From contig NC_021685.1 in NCBI RefSeq assembly GCF_000247815.1, positions 18,170,757-18,234,756 of the forward strand: a DNA stretch of 64,000 nt, in the 5' to 3' direction. The translations under genes were made by a program, and so were the position numbers. Positions 45,301 through 58,579 of this stretch are shown here, piece after piece. Numbering within the stretch: the first letter of the stretch is position 1; every line of letters starts with the position of its first letter. The notes beneath the pieces are model-generated. The model was not told the origin of the DNA. It did no database searches and was given only the letters and a program-made list of their open reading frames with translations. Source of the DNA: Ficedula albicollis (Eukaryota; Chordata; Aves; Passeriformes; Muscicapidae).

Positions 45301-45956
45301 TATCTCAAGCTTATAAATAACTTATGTTATAGCTTTTGTTTGTAGAAATGTAACTTACATATTTTATTATGCTTTCTGTAAACCTCAAAAAGAATTGTGT
45401 CAAAGCAATGCCTCTTAACAGCAGTCTCCACCCTGGTACATAAAACCTACAGCAGCATTATTTTTTAATAGGGTGAGGAAGCGTGTTATCCTGCCGCAGT
45501 GAGAGGTTCGCTGCCATCGTCAGCTCCTTGTGCATCGAAACATTGCCCAAGCCCAGGAATGACTGTGTGAGGTGAGCATGTGCTGAGCTCCTCACAGCTC
45601 CTGTGCAGGCAGGGAGGGTGCCCCGGCCGGGCTCAGCCCCTGCAGCCTCAGTCAGCTCTGGGCTTTGCTCTGCCCCGCACAGAGGCTCTGCTCACACCCG
45701 CTGGGCTCAGCAGGCTGTGCTTGGCTCTCTGAGAATATCAAACACTCCTGGGGAGAACCTGCCCTATTCTACAGTCCCCAGCTCTTTGCATCCCCAGCCA
45801 GGCTCACGTTGGTTCCTTGTGAGGAAAGCGCTTGTGTTCAGAGTGACATCTCCCTTGGACATTTCCCATTCCATTGTTTCCACTTTCTAAAAAAAAATTT
45901 CAAAGCCCTTAAGCCTATTATGTCTTTTCAAAAAAATGCATAAGGCATTATACAAG
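42336..45956. other. Non-coding sequence, no gene recognised
   Basis: GC-rich and GGCACAG-rich at first, then mixed. Contains the GGGGACAG minisatellite at 42790-43053. The longest non-repetitive frame in this area (44764-45288, plus) shows no recognisable domain and is probably chance. Confidence 0.55.
42790..43053 (+). repeat. GCCAGGGGACAGT-type minisatellite
   Basis: Imperfect units of about 13-14 bp, mostly AGGGGACAG plus a variable GCGCC, GTGCC, GCACC or AGCC segment, with GTGCTGGACAGT variants interspersed. Confidence 0.9.
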
Positions 45957-47248
45957 ATTTCCATACCCTCCATGGATCTCTGTAACCCCCATGGATTTCC
46001 ATACCCTCCATGGATCTCTGTAACCCCCATGGATTTCCATACCCTCCATGGATCTCTGTAACCCCCATGGATTTCCATACCCTCCATGGATCTCTGTAAC
46101 CCCCATGGATTTCCATACCCTCCATGGATCTCTGTAACCCCCATGGATTTCCATACCCTCCATGGATCTCTGTAACCCCCATGGATTTCCATACCCTCCA
46201 TGGATCTCTGTAACCCCCATGGATTTCCATACCCTCCATGGATCTCTGTAACCCCCATGGATTTCCATACCCTCCATGGATCTCTGTAACCCCCATGGAT
46301 TTCCATACCCTCCATGGATCTCTGTAACCCCCATGGATTTCCATACCCTCCATGGATCTCTGTAACCCCCATGGATTTCCATACCCTCCATGGATCTCTG
46401 TAACCCCCATGGATTTCCATACCCTCCATGGATCTCTGTAACCCCCATGGATTTCCATACCCTCCATGGATCTCTGTAACCCCCATGGATTTCCATACCC
46501 TCCATGGATCTCTGTAACCCCCATGGATTTCCATACCCTCCATGGATCTCTGTAACCCCCATGGATTTCCATACCCTCCATGGATCTCTGTAACCCCCAT
46601 GGATTTCCATACCCTCCATGGATCTCTGTAACCCCCATGGATTTCCATACCCTCCATGGATCTCTGTAACCCCCATGGATTTCCATACCCTCCATGGATC
46701 TCTGTAACCCCCATGGATTTCCATACCCTCCATGGATCTCTGTAACCCCCATGGATTTCCATACCCTCCATGGATCTCTGTAACCCCCATGGATTTCCAT
46801 ACCCTCCATGGATCTCTGTAACCCCCATGGATTTCCATACCCTCCATGGATCTCTGTAACCCCCATGGATTTCCATACCCTCCATGGATCTCTGTAACCC
46901 CCATGGATTTCCATACCCTCCATGGATCTCTGTAACCCCCATGGATTTCCATACCCTCCATGGATCTCTGTAACCCCCATGGATTTCCATACCCTCCATG
47001 GATCTCTGTAACCCCCATGGATTTCCATACCCTCCATGGATCTCTGTAACCCCCATGGATTTCCATACCCTCCATGGATCTCTGTAACCCCCATGGATTT
47101 CCATACCCTCCATGGATCTCTGTAACCCCCATGGATTTCCATACCCTCCATGGATCTCTGTAACCCCCATGGATTTCCATACCCTCCATGGATCTCTGTA
47201 ACCCCCATGGAATTCTGTCACCTCCATGGATCTCTGTAACCCCCACGG
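45957..47248 (+). repeat. 38-bp minisatellite, 34 units
   Basis: Thirty-three units of exactly 38 bp at 45957-47210, identical as far as I can read. One diverged unit follows to 47248. Each unit is two related 19-bp halves, ATTTCCATACCCTCCATGG and ATCTCTGTAACCCCCATGG. Since 38 is not a multiple of 3 and no stop arises, all three minus-strand frames stay open for over 400 codons. They are not genes. Confidence 0.97.
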
Positions 47249-47553
47249 ATTTCCCCTCAGGTGCTCAGCATTCCTGCAGCTCAGGCCCTTTGGCTGAAAT
47301 CCTTTCTCAAGCTGAGCTCAAATGTGAGCAGCAAACTGACAGAACACCTTCCTCCAGCTGTACTTCCTGCCCCTGGGAAATGTGCAGAAAAGTAACAATT
47401 GCAAAGAAGAAAACTGGAAAAGCCCTGAAATAAATACAGGTATGAACTTTTCCTCCCTGTTGGCCACAATTAATAATTCCCATTTTTATCTAAGCAGTGG
47501 TGAAATGTTATTGAATTCACAAATATCAGCAAACGTGACAAACATGTGAAATC
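47249..47553. other. Non-coding spacer between related repeats
   Basis: Unique mixed-composition DNA; nothing recognised. Confidence 0.6.
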
Positions 47554-47763
47554 TTTTTTTTTTTCCTCGGGTGAAATAAACCCAACTCAATCCCAAAGCA
47601 GGTTTTTAATCGCACGTAATAGATATTCTACGTAATAAACAGAGTTATTGCTTAAGCTTTTTTTTTTTTCCTCAGGTGAATTAAACCCAACTCAATCCCA
47701 AAGCAGGTTTTTAATCGCACATAATAGATATTCTACATAATAAACAGAGTTATTGCTTAAGCT
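47554..47763 (+). repeat. 105-bp tandem duplication
   Basis: Two adjacent copies (47554-47657, 47658-47763), each starting with a T run then CCTC(G/A)GGTGAA. They differ at about four positions, three of them CG in copy 1 and CA in copy 2. Confidence 0.93.
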
Positions 47764-47930
47764 GTTCTGATTTTTTTAGGTCTTCTTTCAATTTTTTTTT
47801 GCATGTCCCCAGCCAGCAGAGGCCCTCCTGCCCAGCACAGGACACCCACTGCTCCCCAGTGTAAGTCCCTTTCTTTTTTCTGCAGTTTTGGATAAACTTT
47901 ATTCTTTTTAAAGAGTTTTAACACCTATTT

Positions 47931-48969
<1,039 letters not shown>

Positions 48970-49512
48970 GTCTCTGCTGGAGTGGGGTCTCTGCTGGAGT
49001 GGGGTCTCTGCTGGAGTGGGGTCTCTGCTGGAGTGGGGTCTCTGCTGGAGTGGGGTCTCTGCTGGAGTGGGGTCTCTGCTGGAGTGGGGTCTCTGCTGGA
49101 GTGGGGTCTCTGCTGGAGTGGGGTCTCTGCTGGAGTGGGGTCTCTGCTGGAGTGGGGTCTCTGCTGGAGTGGGGTCTCTGCTGGAGTGGGGTCTCTGCTG
49201 GAGTGGGGTCTCTGCTGGAGTGGGGTCTCTGCTGGAGTGGGGTCTCTGCTGGAGTGGGGTCTCTGCTGGAGTGGGGTCTCTGCTGGAGTGGGGTCTCTGC
49301 TGGAGTGGGGTCTCTGCTGGAGTGGGGTCTCTGCTGGAGTGGGGTCTCTGCTGGAGTGGGGTCTCTGCTGGAGTGGGGTCTCTGCTGGAGTGGGGTCTCT
49401 GCTGGAGTGGGGTCTCTGCTGGAGTGGGGTCTCTGCTGGAGTGGGGTCTCTGCTGGAGCTGGTCTCTGCTGGAGTGGGGTCTCTGCTGGGGTGGTCTCTG
49501 CTGGAGCAGGGG
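48970..49512 (+). repeat. 17-bp minisatellite, about 32 units
   Basis: Unit GTCTCTGCTGGAGTGGG. Twenty-eight consecutive units look identical (48970-49445), followed by about four variants. A 17-bp unit without stops keeps all frames open with a 17-residue period; these are not genes. Confidence 0.96.
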
Positions 49513-50757
49513 CAGTAACCCTGCTGCCTGCACCGCACGGCCCTGCCTGGCACCGCCGTGCTCAGCTGGGGCTGCTGGGGAGCTGCAGCATGCAATTAGC
49601 AACGCGTTCATTATTCCATTCCTATTTTTTTAATGTTTCTGCTTATTTCCTTACTAATGGGAATTGATTTCTGCTCAATTTTGAAGGTTTGCCGTTCAAA
49701 GGAGCCGGCTGCTTTGCAGAAGAGCTAGCAGGGGGGGAGTGGGAGCAGCAGTGGGTGCTGCCTCTGAGCAGTTGCAAGCACCCTGGAGAGGTGGCAGCAG
49801 CACCCCCAGTGCTGTCCAGGCCTTGGCAGAGCAGTGCCAGTTTGGGCTCTCTGCTGTGGGCTCTGGAGGAGCTCGGGTACCTGCAGCACTTCTGTGCGTC
49901 CCTTCCCATCACATTCTGCACGGCCATGAGCCACTTAGAGCAGAACTTTTAATTACCTCACAGGAATGTCGGTTTAGCCTAGAAATGTGGACCAGGAGGG
50001 GACAGCAGTGCTGCCCAGCACCCTGCCACTGCAGCCAAGCAAGTCAAATAACCCAGCTCAGCCCTTATCACCTTGGCTGTGTCAGTCACAGCCCCACGGC
50101 CCTGGGCAGCAGCACATCCCTGGGTAAGCACTGATACAGACAATTATTCACAGGAGAATGAACCGTTCTGATGACCCTGTGCCCACGTACTTGGCAAGGT
50201 TCCTGAGCAGTCTGATATTGCACTCCAGAGGAATATTGCCTGCATTCCACAAATTTCAGGTGCACAACAAGAGAACTTATTAAAGGCAGGCTGAGAATCA
50301 GCTTTTAGTATGCAAAATATAGTAGAATTTTGAAGTGAATGTAACCTGTAGGTCACACAGAGTGTCAGAAAGTACAAAAGTCTGGGATTTGTTTGCCAGA
50401 TTTTTTAAAAAAACCTTGAAAAGGTTTAAACCTGTTTAAATCGTAAACAAATCCCGAATTAAATACACATCATTATCATCAAAATTACAATTGTCCTGTA
50501 CATAGGTAAAAATATGGGATAGTGAAAGAAAATGTAATAAAACTGACAATAAAGCTAAGCCCTGACAATTCCACCGTTGTGAAGGGAGTTTTGGCTTTAA
50601 CGCCTCCTTGGCAGATTCCATGCCCCCAGCACAGCTCCTCTCGCAGCAGGAACACCCTGTGGCACCACCCCTGCAGCAGCACTGGGAGCAGAGGCAGCAC
50701 AGCTGGGTCCTGGAGCACTCAAACCACCCTGAACATCCCCTGGGAGCAGGCATGGAG
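49513..50757. other. Non-coding sequence, no gene recognised
   Basis: Mixed composition. Contains AAACCTT-GAA-AAGGTTT (50411-50427) overlapping the palindrome AGGTTTAAACCT (50422-50433). Confidence 0.55.
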
Positions 50758-50855
50758 GATGCAGGACCTGCCTGCACCAAACCCAAAACTGCAAACCCCA
50801 AATTCCGATGCAGGACCTGCCTGCACCAAACCCAAAACTCCAAACCCCAAATTCC
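50758..50855 (+). repeat. 49-bp tandem duplication
   Basis: Copies at 50758-50806 and 50807-50855, beginning GATGCAGGACCTGCCTGCAC, one base different. Confidence 0.95.
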
Positions 50856-50965
50856 AAACCCCAAACCCCAAATCCCAAACCCCAAATCCCAAACCCCCAA
50901 CTCCAAACACCAAACACCAAACAAACATCAAACTCCAAACAAGCCCCGAACTCAAACATCAAACA
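50780..50965 (+). repeat. CCCCAAA/CCAAACTC-type simple repeat
   Basis: Irregular 6-8-bp units CAAACCCC, AAATTCC, CAAACAC. G-rich on the minus strand (GGGGTTT). Confidence 0.85.
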
Positions 50966-53900
50966 CAGTGACCAAGGCAGAGCCCAGGCCAGAGAGGCCA
51001 CAGCCCTGAGACCTTGGCCAGTGTCCACAAGTTGTTTAGGAAAGAGGCATTCCAAGAGCTTCGTCCAACCCCGCAGTGGAAAGCAGGACCATCATCCCCA
51101 AGCAAGAGCAAAGCCTAGCAGCTCTGTGCTCCCTGCCTGATCCCAGCACCCCATGGCATCCCTGTGGCAGCACATGGAGCTGTGCTGAGCCTGCTGGTTC
51201 TAAACATGCCAGTCCATCCTGAGCTCCTGCTGTCTCATGAGAATAGTGCTCTTTCAGGGTGGGCTGTGAGTAGGATTCCCATTTTAACCCATAATTAACC
51301 CTATTGGTGCCTGCATTAATCAATCCCAATTTTTCTGAGTCCCCGAGTAAACATGATGCCTTCCCTTTGAAATCAGTCATGGGCAAAGCAGATCTCGTTA
51401 AAACAAAAGAAGAACGGAAAAAGTAGTAAAACCTGGTAACTGCATTCTTGATATTTTCCAGGAGCTGTAGAGAGAGAGACCTCACCTGAAGGAAAGGAGC
51501 CCATTCCCAGTAAATACATCAGCAGTGCACTGGAAGGAGCCAAGCCAAGATGATTTACAGATTTACAGTTATATGTAAGTACGTGTCCTACTTTTTCTCT
51601 GTGTGAAATAAATAACCTTGATGCAAAAGGGGCAATACACATATTGCAAACCCTATTTCCCCTTCTTCACCCTTCCTAAAGAAATACAAGACTTGTTCAT
51701 AAGTAAAGGTGCTTATACATATCCATGTCTGCTAAGCAAAACACATAATCATTAGAACGAGTCTAATTTCACTGCAAAGAATATTCTGACAGTCACAAAT
51801 TTATTCCTTATGATTTACAGCTCCATGGTTTTATCTTCAAGTGAAATATTTAATTTCTTCTTATATTGAAGCATCAAAACCATATAATTAATATGTAGTC
51901 AGGCTAATCCTTAAGTGCTATAAATCAGAAGCATTATATAAACAAAAGTGTCGTCTTGAACAAGATTGGGAATGCACAAAACTACTTATATCCCACTTTT
52001 ATAATGATGCAGTGACTCAGAGCAGATAGAAAATGATTAGTTTTCCTTCCAAAGTAGGAAATATTGCTTCCATCTGTAAAGTATAATATTGTGATGTCAT
52101 AAAGTTTTCCTAAACACTGAATTTACCCTTATTCCCTCTCAATCATTTTAAAAGAACTGCTCTCTCTTATAGAGCTTGGATTTAAATCACAATAACACAC
52201 CAAGAAGATGAATGACAGTGCTGTTGGATATGGCTAAAATTGGATCCTTCAGCACAGGTGAATGATGAGACAGCGCTTCTCTTCTTGATATATTTTCTTC
52301 TTCTATTAGTTTCCTTCCGTGGCTGGGATTTCAGTTTGAATTTTAATGTATGCAGCTGCTGCTAATCTTAGTGTCTGATTTTTTTTCAGCGCCCTCTTAT
52401 TGTATAGACAATTCATTCTCCAAAGCAGTAATACACTGAGGCTTGTGACTGCCCAGGAGATAAAGCAATTCAGAATAAAGTTAGAGCCAGCTCTGCAGAA
52501 AGGCACAGACAACAGGTCAATATTCTGGGAAACAACGCCTTGGCACACAAACAATGCACCCATTGGGATCAAGGCACAGGCATTCCCTCAAGGGCTCCCA
52601 GCCCAGACTGCAGTGCTGCTATTAAACCACCAGGGAAATGTGATGGGCATATCCAAATTCACAGTTCAGGCTTTATTGAAAGGGCAAAGTGCAGCCTGTC
52701 TCCTGGTTTACAGAGTCTGCCACAGACACAAACAACCCAAATTGCAATCTGCACCAGTGGCCCCAAGTGAGTGCTTAGGTAATGCCCCCCAAAGCCAGAT
52801 GTTCCTGGGAGACCACACAGAGAAAGAAATTGGGTAACTATTTTTCTAACTATTGGGAAGCAATTTTTCTGATGTGATTTTCACAGTATTGTTTTTTTCA
52901 TCTTTCTATCTAAAAGCCTGATGAGCTTGCATAACATCTACTCCTGCTTACTTCTGGAAATGTGAAAACAAAGTTTATTAGAAAATTATATTCTTTCATG
53001 ATCTGAGGTGGGGTGTAAAAGTTGGGGTAAAAGTTTGAGAGGCTTATTCATGGAAATTGAGCCACTCAAGCTCTGTGAACAACCTGTAAGAGAGTTCCAG
53101 ATAAAATAATGAAATCCACTCTTCATTCCTAACGTGAGCATAATGGAGCAAGGGCCCAGGGACAGGGATGGGCAACGGGAAGGGCAGCAGGCAGCTCTGC
53201 TCTGTGTGGAGTAACTATTTTTACTCTTCTGGCCTGTGAAGAGTGATCTGGTGGAATTTGCTAAACACTCACTTTCTCGTTAAGAAGTGCAAGTTCAAGC
53301 AGCAGTGTTGGCACAGACCATCGGGTACTTCAGTCTCCAAAGATGATGGTGTTCATTAGGACTGACATCACCTGAAAGAAAATTCAGACCCTTTACAGGA
53401 GTATGGATGCTGTTGTTAAGCTGTGTGATGTGCTGAGAAGGAAAAATGCACGAAACCTTTCCTAACCCTGCTGAAATCACTGATGTTTCCTACATGAACA
53501 CGGTACTACAGAAATCCTTCTTCCAAACAAATATTTCCATAACCAAAACCACAGGTGAAGAAAGTTAAAAGAATTAATGCCAAAGCTCAGCTCTAAAGCC
53601 AAAGTTGAATAAAACCTGAAATAAGACCTGACATTTGGAGCAGAGTTAATCTGAGCTATGGGTTCTGAAGTTCCCTCTGGATTTTCCCCGTTGTCACACT
53701 ATTTGCAGGGTGCCCAGCAGTCTGTACGAGTCTGGGACGAGACCCAGGCTGCTCCTGTAGATTCTGGTTTTCTCACCTCCACCTTTCTCTGTGCCAGGAT
53801 TGGAGAGGAACACCCCCAAGTTAAACCAAGTTATGATTACAGCAAGAGACCTTTAAACCTGTTCCACCCTTTCCACCACAGTTACAAACCTCAGAGTTCA

Positions 53901-56900
53901 GACGTTTGAGTTTATTCTGTGACTGTACAGAGCTCTGTAGCAGGGATGCAGCCACTTCTCAGCTCTGCAGAGCTCTGAGCTCTCCCAGCTGACACATTCA
54001 GGTTCTGCTGGCCCCTAAGCAGAAGCTCCACCGTTCCCTTTGCCCGTGGGCTGGCACAGCCCTAGAGCCCCACAGAGCTCTGACTCTGGGCCCTCTGCTT
54101 GTTCAGCTCTGCTCCTGTACCTCTAGCTGGGAAGGGTAAGGCTTATCTTAGGGGCTGGCACCATTCTTGTACAAAGAAATAACAAAATAACAATGGAATC
54201 CATTTAAAGATAAAATGCTCTGAGATATCCTTGCGATACGTTAGCCCCAAACGCCAAAGGCCACAACATATACAAACCTAAAAACATTACTTAGAGATTA
54301 AACAGAGAGAAAATTTGTAAAATGTCACCAGTAAATAGTTTGACTCACATTTATAAAATATCTACACCCTAAAACCAAACGCAGAGGAAGTAGAAAATCA
54401 TTAAATCCTTTCTTCTAGGCCAATGAGTAGCTGTGAGCGGGGTCTCCAGAGAGCTGCCACACTGCAAACCAGCCTGTAATAACTGGCCAAGGCAAAGTCA
54501 AACAGCATGTTTCACTAAATGAAAAAGATGAATCCTAGCACTACAAATCACCTGGAACACAGAGATGCACAAATCATTTCAGCATCCAGGTTAGGAGCAC
54601 AGGGTCTGGCGTGGGAAAGGCCAGTTCAGGTATCACACCAACTGTGCCATTACTCACAGGACACAATCTGTTCCATACTGCTTTGGAACCAGAGCAAACC
54701 ATCCCAAACCTCTGCACAGGCAGTAGGGACCTGCTTTCCAAACATGAAGAATAATTATCACTTCTTAAAATTCATTCCTCGCTAGGTTTTCATCTCCACA
54801 GCTCGTAACAAAGCCAGCTGTTGGGACAGGAGCATTTCTAAGTTATAAACCAGGGAAGCCAGAGGAGAAGCTGCCCTTCCATTGCCAAGGCTGTGTGCCG
54901 TGCCAGGCCATCAGCAGAACTCGTTCATCACTGCAGCTCCTGTAACTCACTTCTCTTTCCCATATGTTGGGATGGATCTTTTACCGTGCTGCAACGAATC
55001 ACATCACATTTCAGCAAAAAGAACATTACATTAACACCAGAGAAGGCACTGTGAGTATTCCTTTACAAAGGATTTATAAGGGTCAGGAACAGGCACAGAA
55101 TTTAACAAAATACTTGTCTGCTAATAGCACTCATTGTTTCCATTCAGATCTGAAAAATTCACCTTTTTCCATTGTTTAGCATATAAAATTGGGTAGGATT
55201 TTAAAGCTCCAGCTTCAGAGAGTCTGCTCTTAAATTTAAGAGCTGTGATTACCAATTTAAATGTCCTTTGGAATTCTTAGCTCTTTCATCATCAATTCTT
55301 CCCATATCAGTAAACGAATCATCATTTACTAATAACACTAGGAAGATTTTTAAAAAGGACTATTAAATACTTTATATTTTAATCTATTGTTTTAAAATAT
55401 TTATTTTACTAGAAAGCGTGACTTTCATATTGGTATTTTTCTTTTCAAAGCTAACATTTCCAGATGAAATACAAAAACAATAGCCTTTATTTATTTTGAA
55501 AGCAAGAATCAGCCCATTATTCCTAAACTGAAAGTATTTACCTGTCAGAAGCAGCACAGACCAGATTCCTCTAGATTCTGTTCAGAGCATGGAGCATTTC
55601 ACCCCTTTTATGCCCACTTCCAGTATATATTTATTTAAATAAACATTGGTAACTACAATTTCAGGATTCAACAGTCGAAGCTGAAAACTGTGAGGGACCC
55701 AATCCTGGGCCTCTGTTTGTAGCAATTCAGCTGGCACTGCCCTTTTTGCTTGCTTTTATGGAAATTAAGTGCAAATGGTTGAGAAAGAACCCAGTCCTGG
55801 TGTCAGGACAAGATACCTGGGAGCCACGCTGCACCCCATGAACCAGAATTTGCCAGCAGCTGATGGACTGAAATGTGTTTCCAATGTGTCTCTCCCAGGG
55901 TATTCCCATCAGGTTTATGTCCTGCTGGGAGACTCCCACTCTCCCAGTGGCCAAAAGGGTGAAAAAAGGGCAGCTATAGGGCCGTGGAGCTCTGCACTTC
56001 CCAGCACAGCTTCAGAACTGGCCAAAGGGCTGAGTGTGGGAATTCACTTGGAGCAGGTCCAAGGCATGAGCCAGCAGAAATAGTCCTGAACAAGAGTGTG
56101 TGAACCTCGGTGACAGCTGCCTTTGCATGGGAGGAGAAGCAGAAGCAACCCCTCAGCACACCCTCAGGACAGGTGCAGCCCCTGCCCTGTGCTCCAGAGC
56201 CCTCGTGGTCTGCTGGTTCTTACGTTAACAGCACAATATCCCAGAGCAGGAGAGCAAAGAGCTCCTTCCAAAGCTTCCTCTCCTCATTCCCACCTTCAGC
56301 CAGCAGTGAGCTGCCTTCCCTGGGATTCCAAACAGAGGTGTGTGCTGTGCCAGGGAGTCACCACAGCACAGCTGGACAAGGGCAGCTGCAGCCTGCACAC
56401 GAGCTGCTGACAGCACAGCTCTGCCCTGCCCCAAAAGGTTTTCAAACAGAAATTGCAGGACCTTTCCTCTGAGACCCCATTCCTACATGACAGAATGTTA
56501 TTTTCAACTTGCAGGTGCTTCTGAATTTCTTCCAAGAAGAACTATCACACATCCAGACTGACCCACCAGAACTGTCAGGGGAGGCTGACTCCCACCAGAG
56601 CTGCAGAAGTGATGCCAGCTGGCCACTGCAGCCACTGGCCACACTGTTCTGTGCCCTGGAAAAGCACACACAGTCTCACAGGGTGGAGCAATTTTGCTGG
56701 CTCTAAGGGCTGGCTCCATCAAATTCTGGAAGCAGAACAGTTAACAGCAGCAGCACTGACAGTGCCTGATGAATTAAATCCCTCCTCCTTCTTCAGGGAG
56801 GAGGGGATATGTTTCATTAATTACTACCTTCCAGGGTGTGCTGACTTGCTCCTGTCTGTGCTGAATCCCATGTAAACCCTCTGCTGAATGTCACATGCTC

Positions 56901-57614
56901 CTGCGCTGCCTGAAGTGCACGGTTTTGTATCGGGGTGTCTGCTGTAGCTGACAGATGTTTACAGACTCGTGTATCTGCACAGCTTCTCCTGCACAGCCAT
57001 CCATCTGTGCTCCCTGTTAGACAGCGAGTTATTCCACCTTAGGCTGGAATAATTTAAGATTGTGACATCAATCCTTAATCTGCATTTTTTTAGCTGGTAG
57101 CATGCAGAGATTTTAACTTACAGCCACTAGACTGTCATTTTATATTAATCTAAGTTGCTTATTTAAGATTCAGCCATTTGTAAACAAGTGGCTGTAACTA
57201 AATGATGCTACAGCTGTTTTTAAAGATGGCAGAACTGCGATTAACAGGGACCTGTGGAATGCACAACCTGCCATAATTTGTAACACAGACTTCAGGATGG
57301 TCTGATGTACCAGAGTGCTGAGCTCTTTAAAAACCATCACCAAAAAATTAACACCCATTCCTCTGTGCTTTTAGCAGCACATGAAGAAGCAGACAGGTTC
57401 AAGGCTTTGTAGCACAGGCTCATCTCCGAGCATCCTTCAGCATCTTTACAGTCCCACAGTGAGAGCCCCTCTGTCCTGAGGTCAGAGGGGTGGCCCGGGG
57501 TTGAGCTGGGGTCCCCTAAAAGCGTCTCCACCCCAGAGACTGTGAAATAAAGTTACACATTAATTCATCCTCTTGGGAGGAGACAACACCAATTTCACCA
57601 ACACCTTCCAGTAA
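50966..57614. other. Non-coding sequence, no gene recognised
   Basis: AT-rich with low repeat content (51.5-52.4, 54.1-55.7 and 56.9-57.4 kb especially). It may hold conserved non-coding DNA. I saw no splice-supported exon of a known protein, including none I could assign to RANBP17. Confidence 0.55.
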
Positions 57615-58579
57615 GGGCTCAGAGCAGGCTCAGGCTGGGCTTAGACTGGGCTCAGAGCAGGTTCAGGCTGGGCTCAGAACAGGCTCAGACTGGGCTTAGA
57701 CTGGGCTCAGAGCAGGCTCAGGCTGGACAGGCTCAGGCTGGGCTTAGACTGGGCTCAGAGCAGGTTCAGGCTGGGGCTCAGGCTGGGCTTAGACTGGGCT
57801 CAGAGCAGGCTCAGGCTGGACTCAGAACAGGCTCAGACTGGGCTTAGACTGGGCTCAGAGCAGGCTCAGGCAGGGCTCAGAACAGGCTCAGAGCAGGCTC
57901 AGAGCAGGCTCAGGCTGGGCTCAGAGCAGGCTCACAACAGGCTCAGGCAGGGCTCAGGCCAGAGCAGGTGCAGGCTCAGGCTGGGCTCAGAACAGGCTCA
58001 GAGCAGGCTCAGGCTGGGCTCAGAACAGGCTCAGAGCAGGCTCAGGCTGGGCTCAGAACAGGCTCAGAGCAGGCTCAGGCTGGGCTCAGAACAGGCTCAG
58101 AGCAGGCTCAGGCTGGGCTCAGAACAGGCTCAGAGCAGGCTCAGGCTGGGCTCAGAACAGGCTCAGAGCAGGCTCAGGCTGGGCTCAGAACAGGCTCAGA
58201 GCAGGCTCAGGCTGGGCTCAGAACAGGCTCAGAGCAGGCTCAGGCTGGGCTCAGAACAGGCTCAGAGCAGGCTCAGGCTGGGCTCAGAGCAGGCTCACAA
58301 CAGGCTCAGGCAGGGCTCAGAACAGGCTCAGAGCAGGCTCAGGCTGGGCTCAGAGCAGGCTCACAACAGGCTCAGGCAGGGCTCAGAACAGGCTCAGAGC
58401 AGGCTCAGGCTGGGCTCAGAGCAGGCTCACAACAGGCTCAGGCAGGGCTCAGGCCAGAGCAGGTTCAGGCTGGGCTCAGGATGGGCTCAGGGCAGGCTCA
58501 GAGCAGGTTCAGGCTGGGCTCAGAGCAGGCTCAGGCTGGGCTCAGAGCAGGCTCAGGCTGGGCTCAGGGCAGGCTCAGC
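57615..58579 (+). repeat. 11-bp / 33-bp composite minisatellite
   Basis: Subunits like CAGGCTCAGAG and GCTGGGCTCAG. In about 57968-58270 these form a regular 33-bp unit; both sides are more irregular, with TTAGACTGGG variants on the left. Because 33 is divisible by 3, a 250-codon plus-strand frame with an 11-residue period arises. It is not a gene. Confidence 0.94.

Noticed and set aside
45887..47246. Three minus-strand frames over 400 codons with Gly-Tyr-Arg-Asp-Pro-Trp-like repeats
   Set aside because: A by-product of the 38-bp minisatellite, which has no stop in any minus frame. Equal openness of all three frames argues against coding.
50411..50433. Overlapping hairpin and palindrome around AAGGTTTAAACCT
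   Set aside because: Short arms in A/T-rich DNA; chance is a sufficient explanation.
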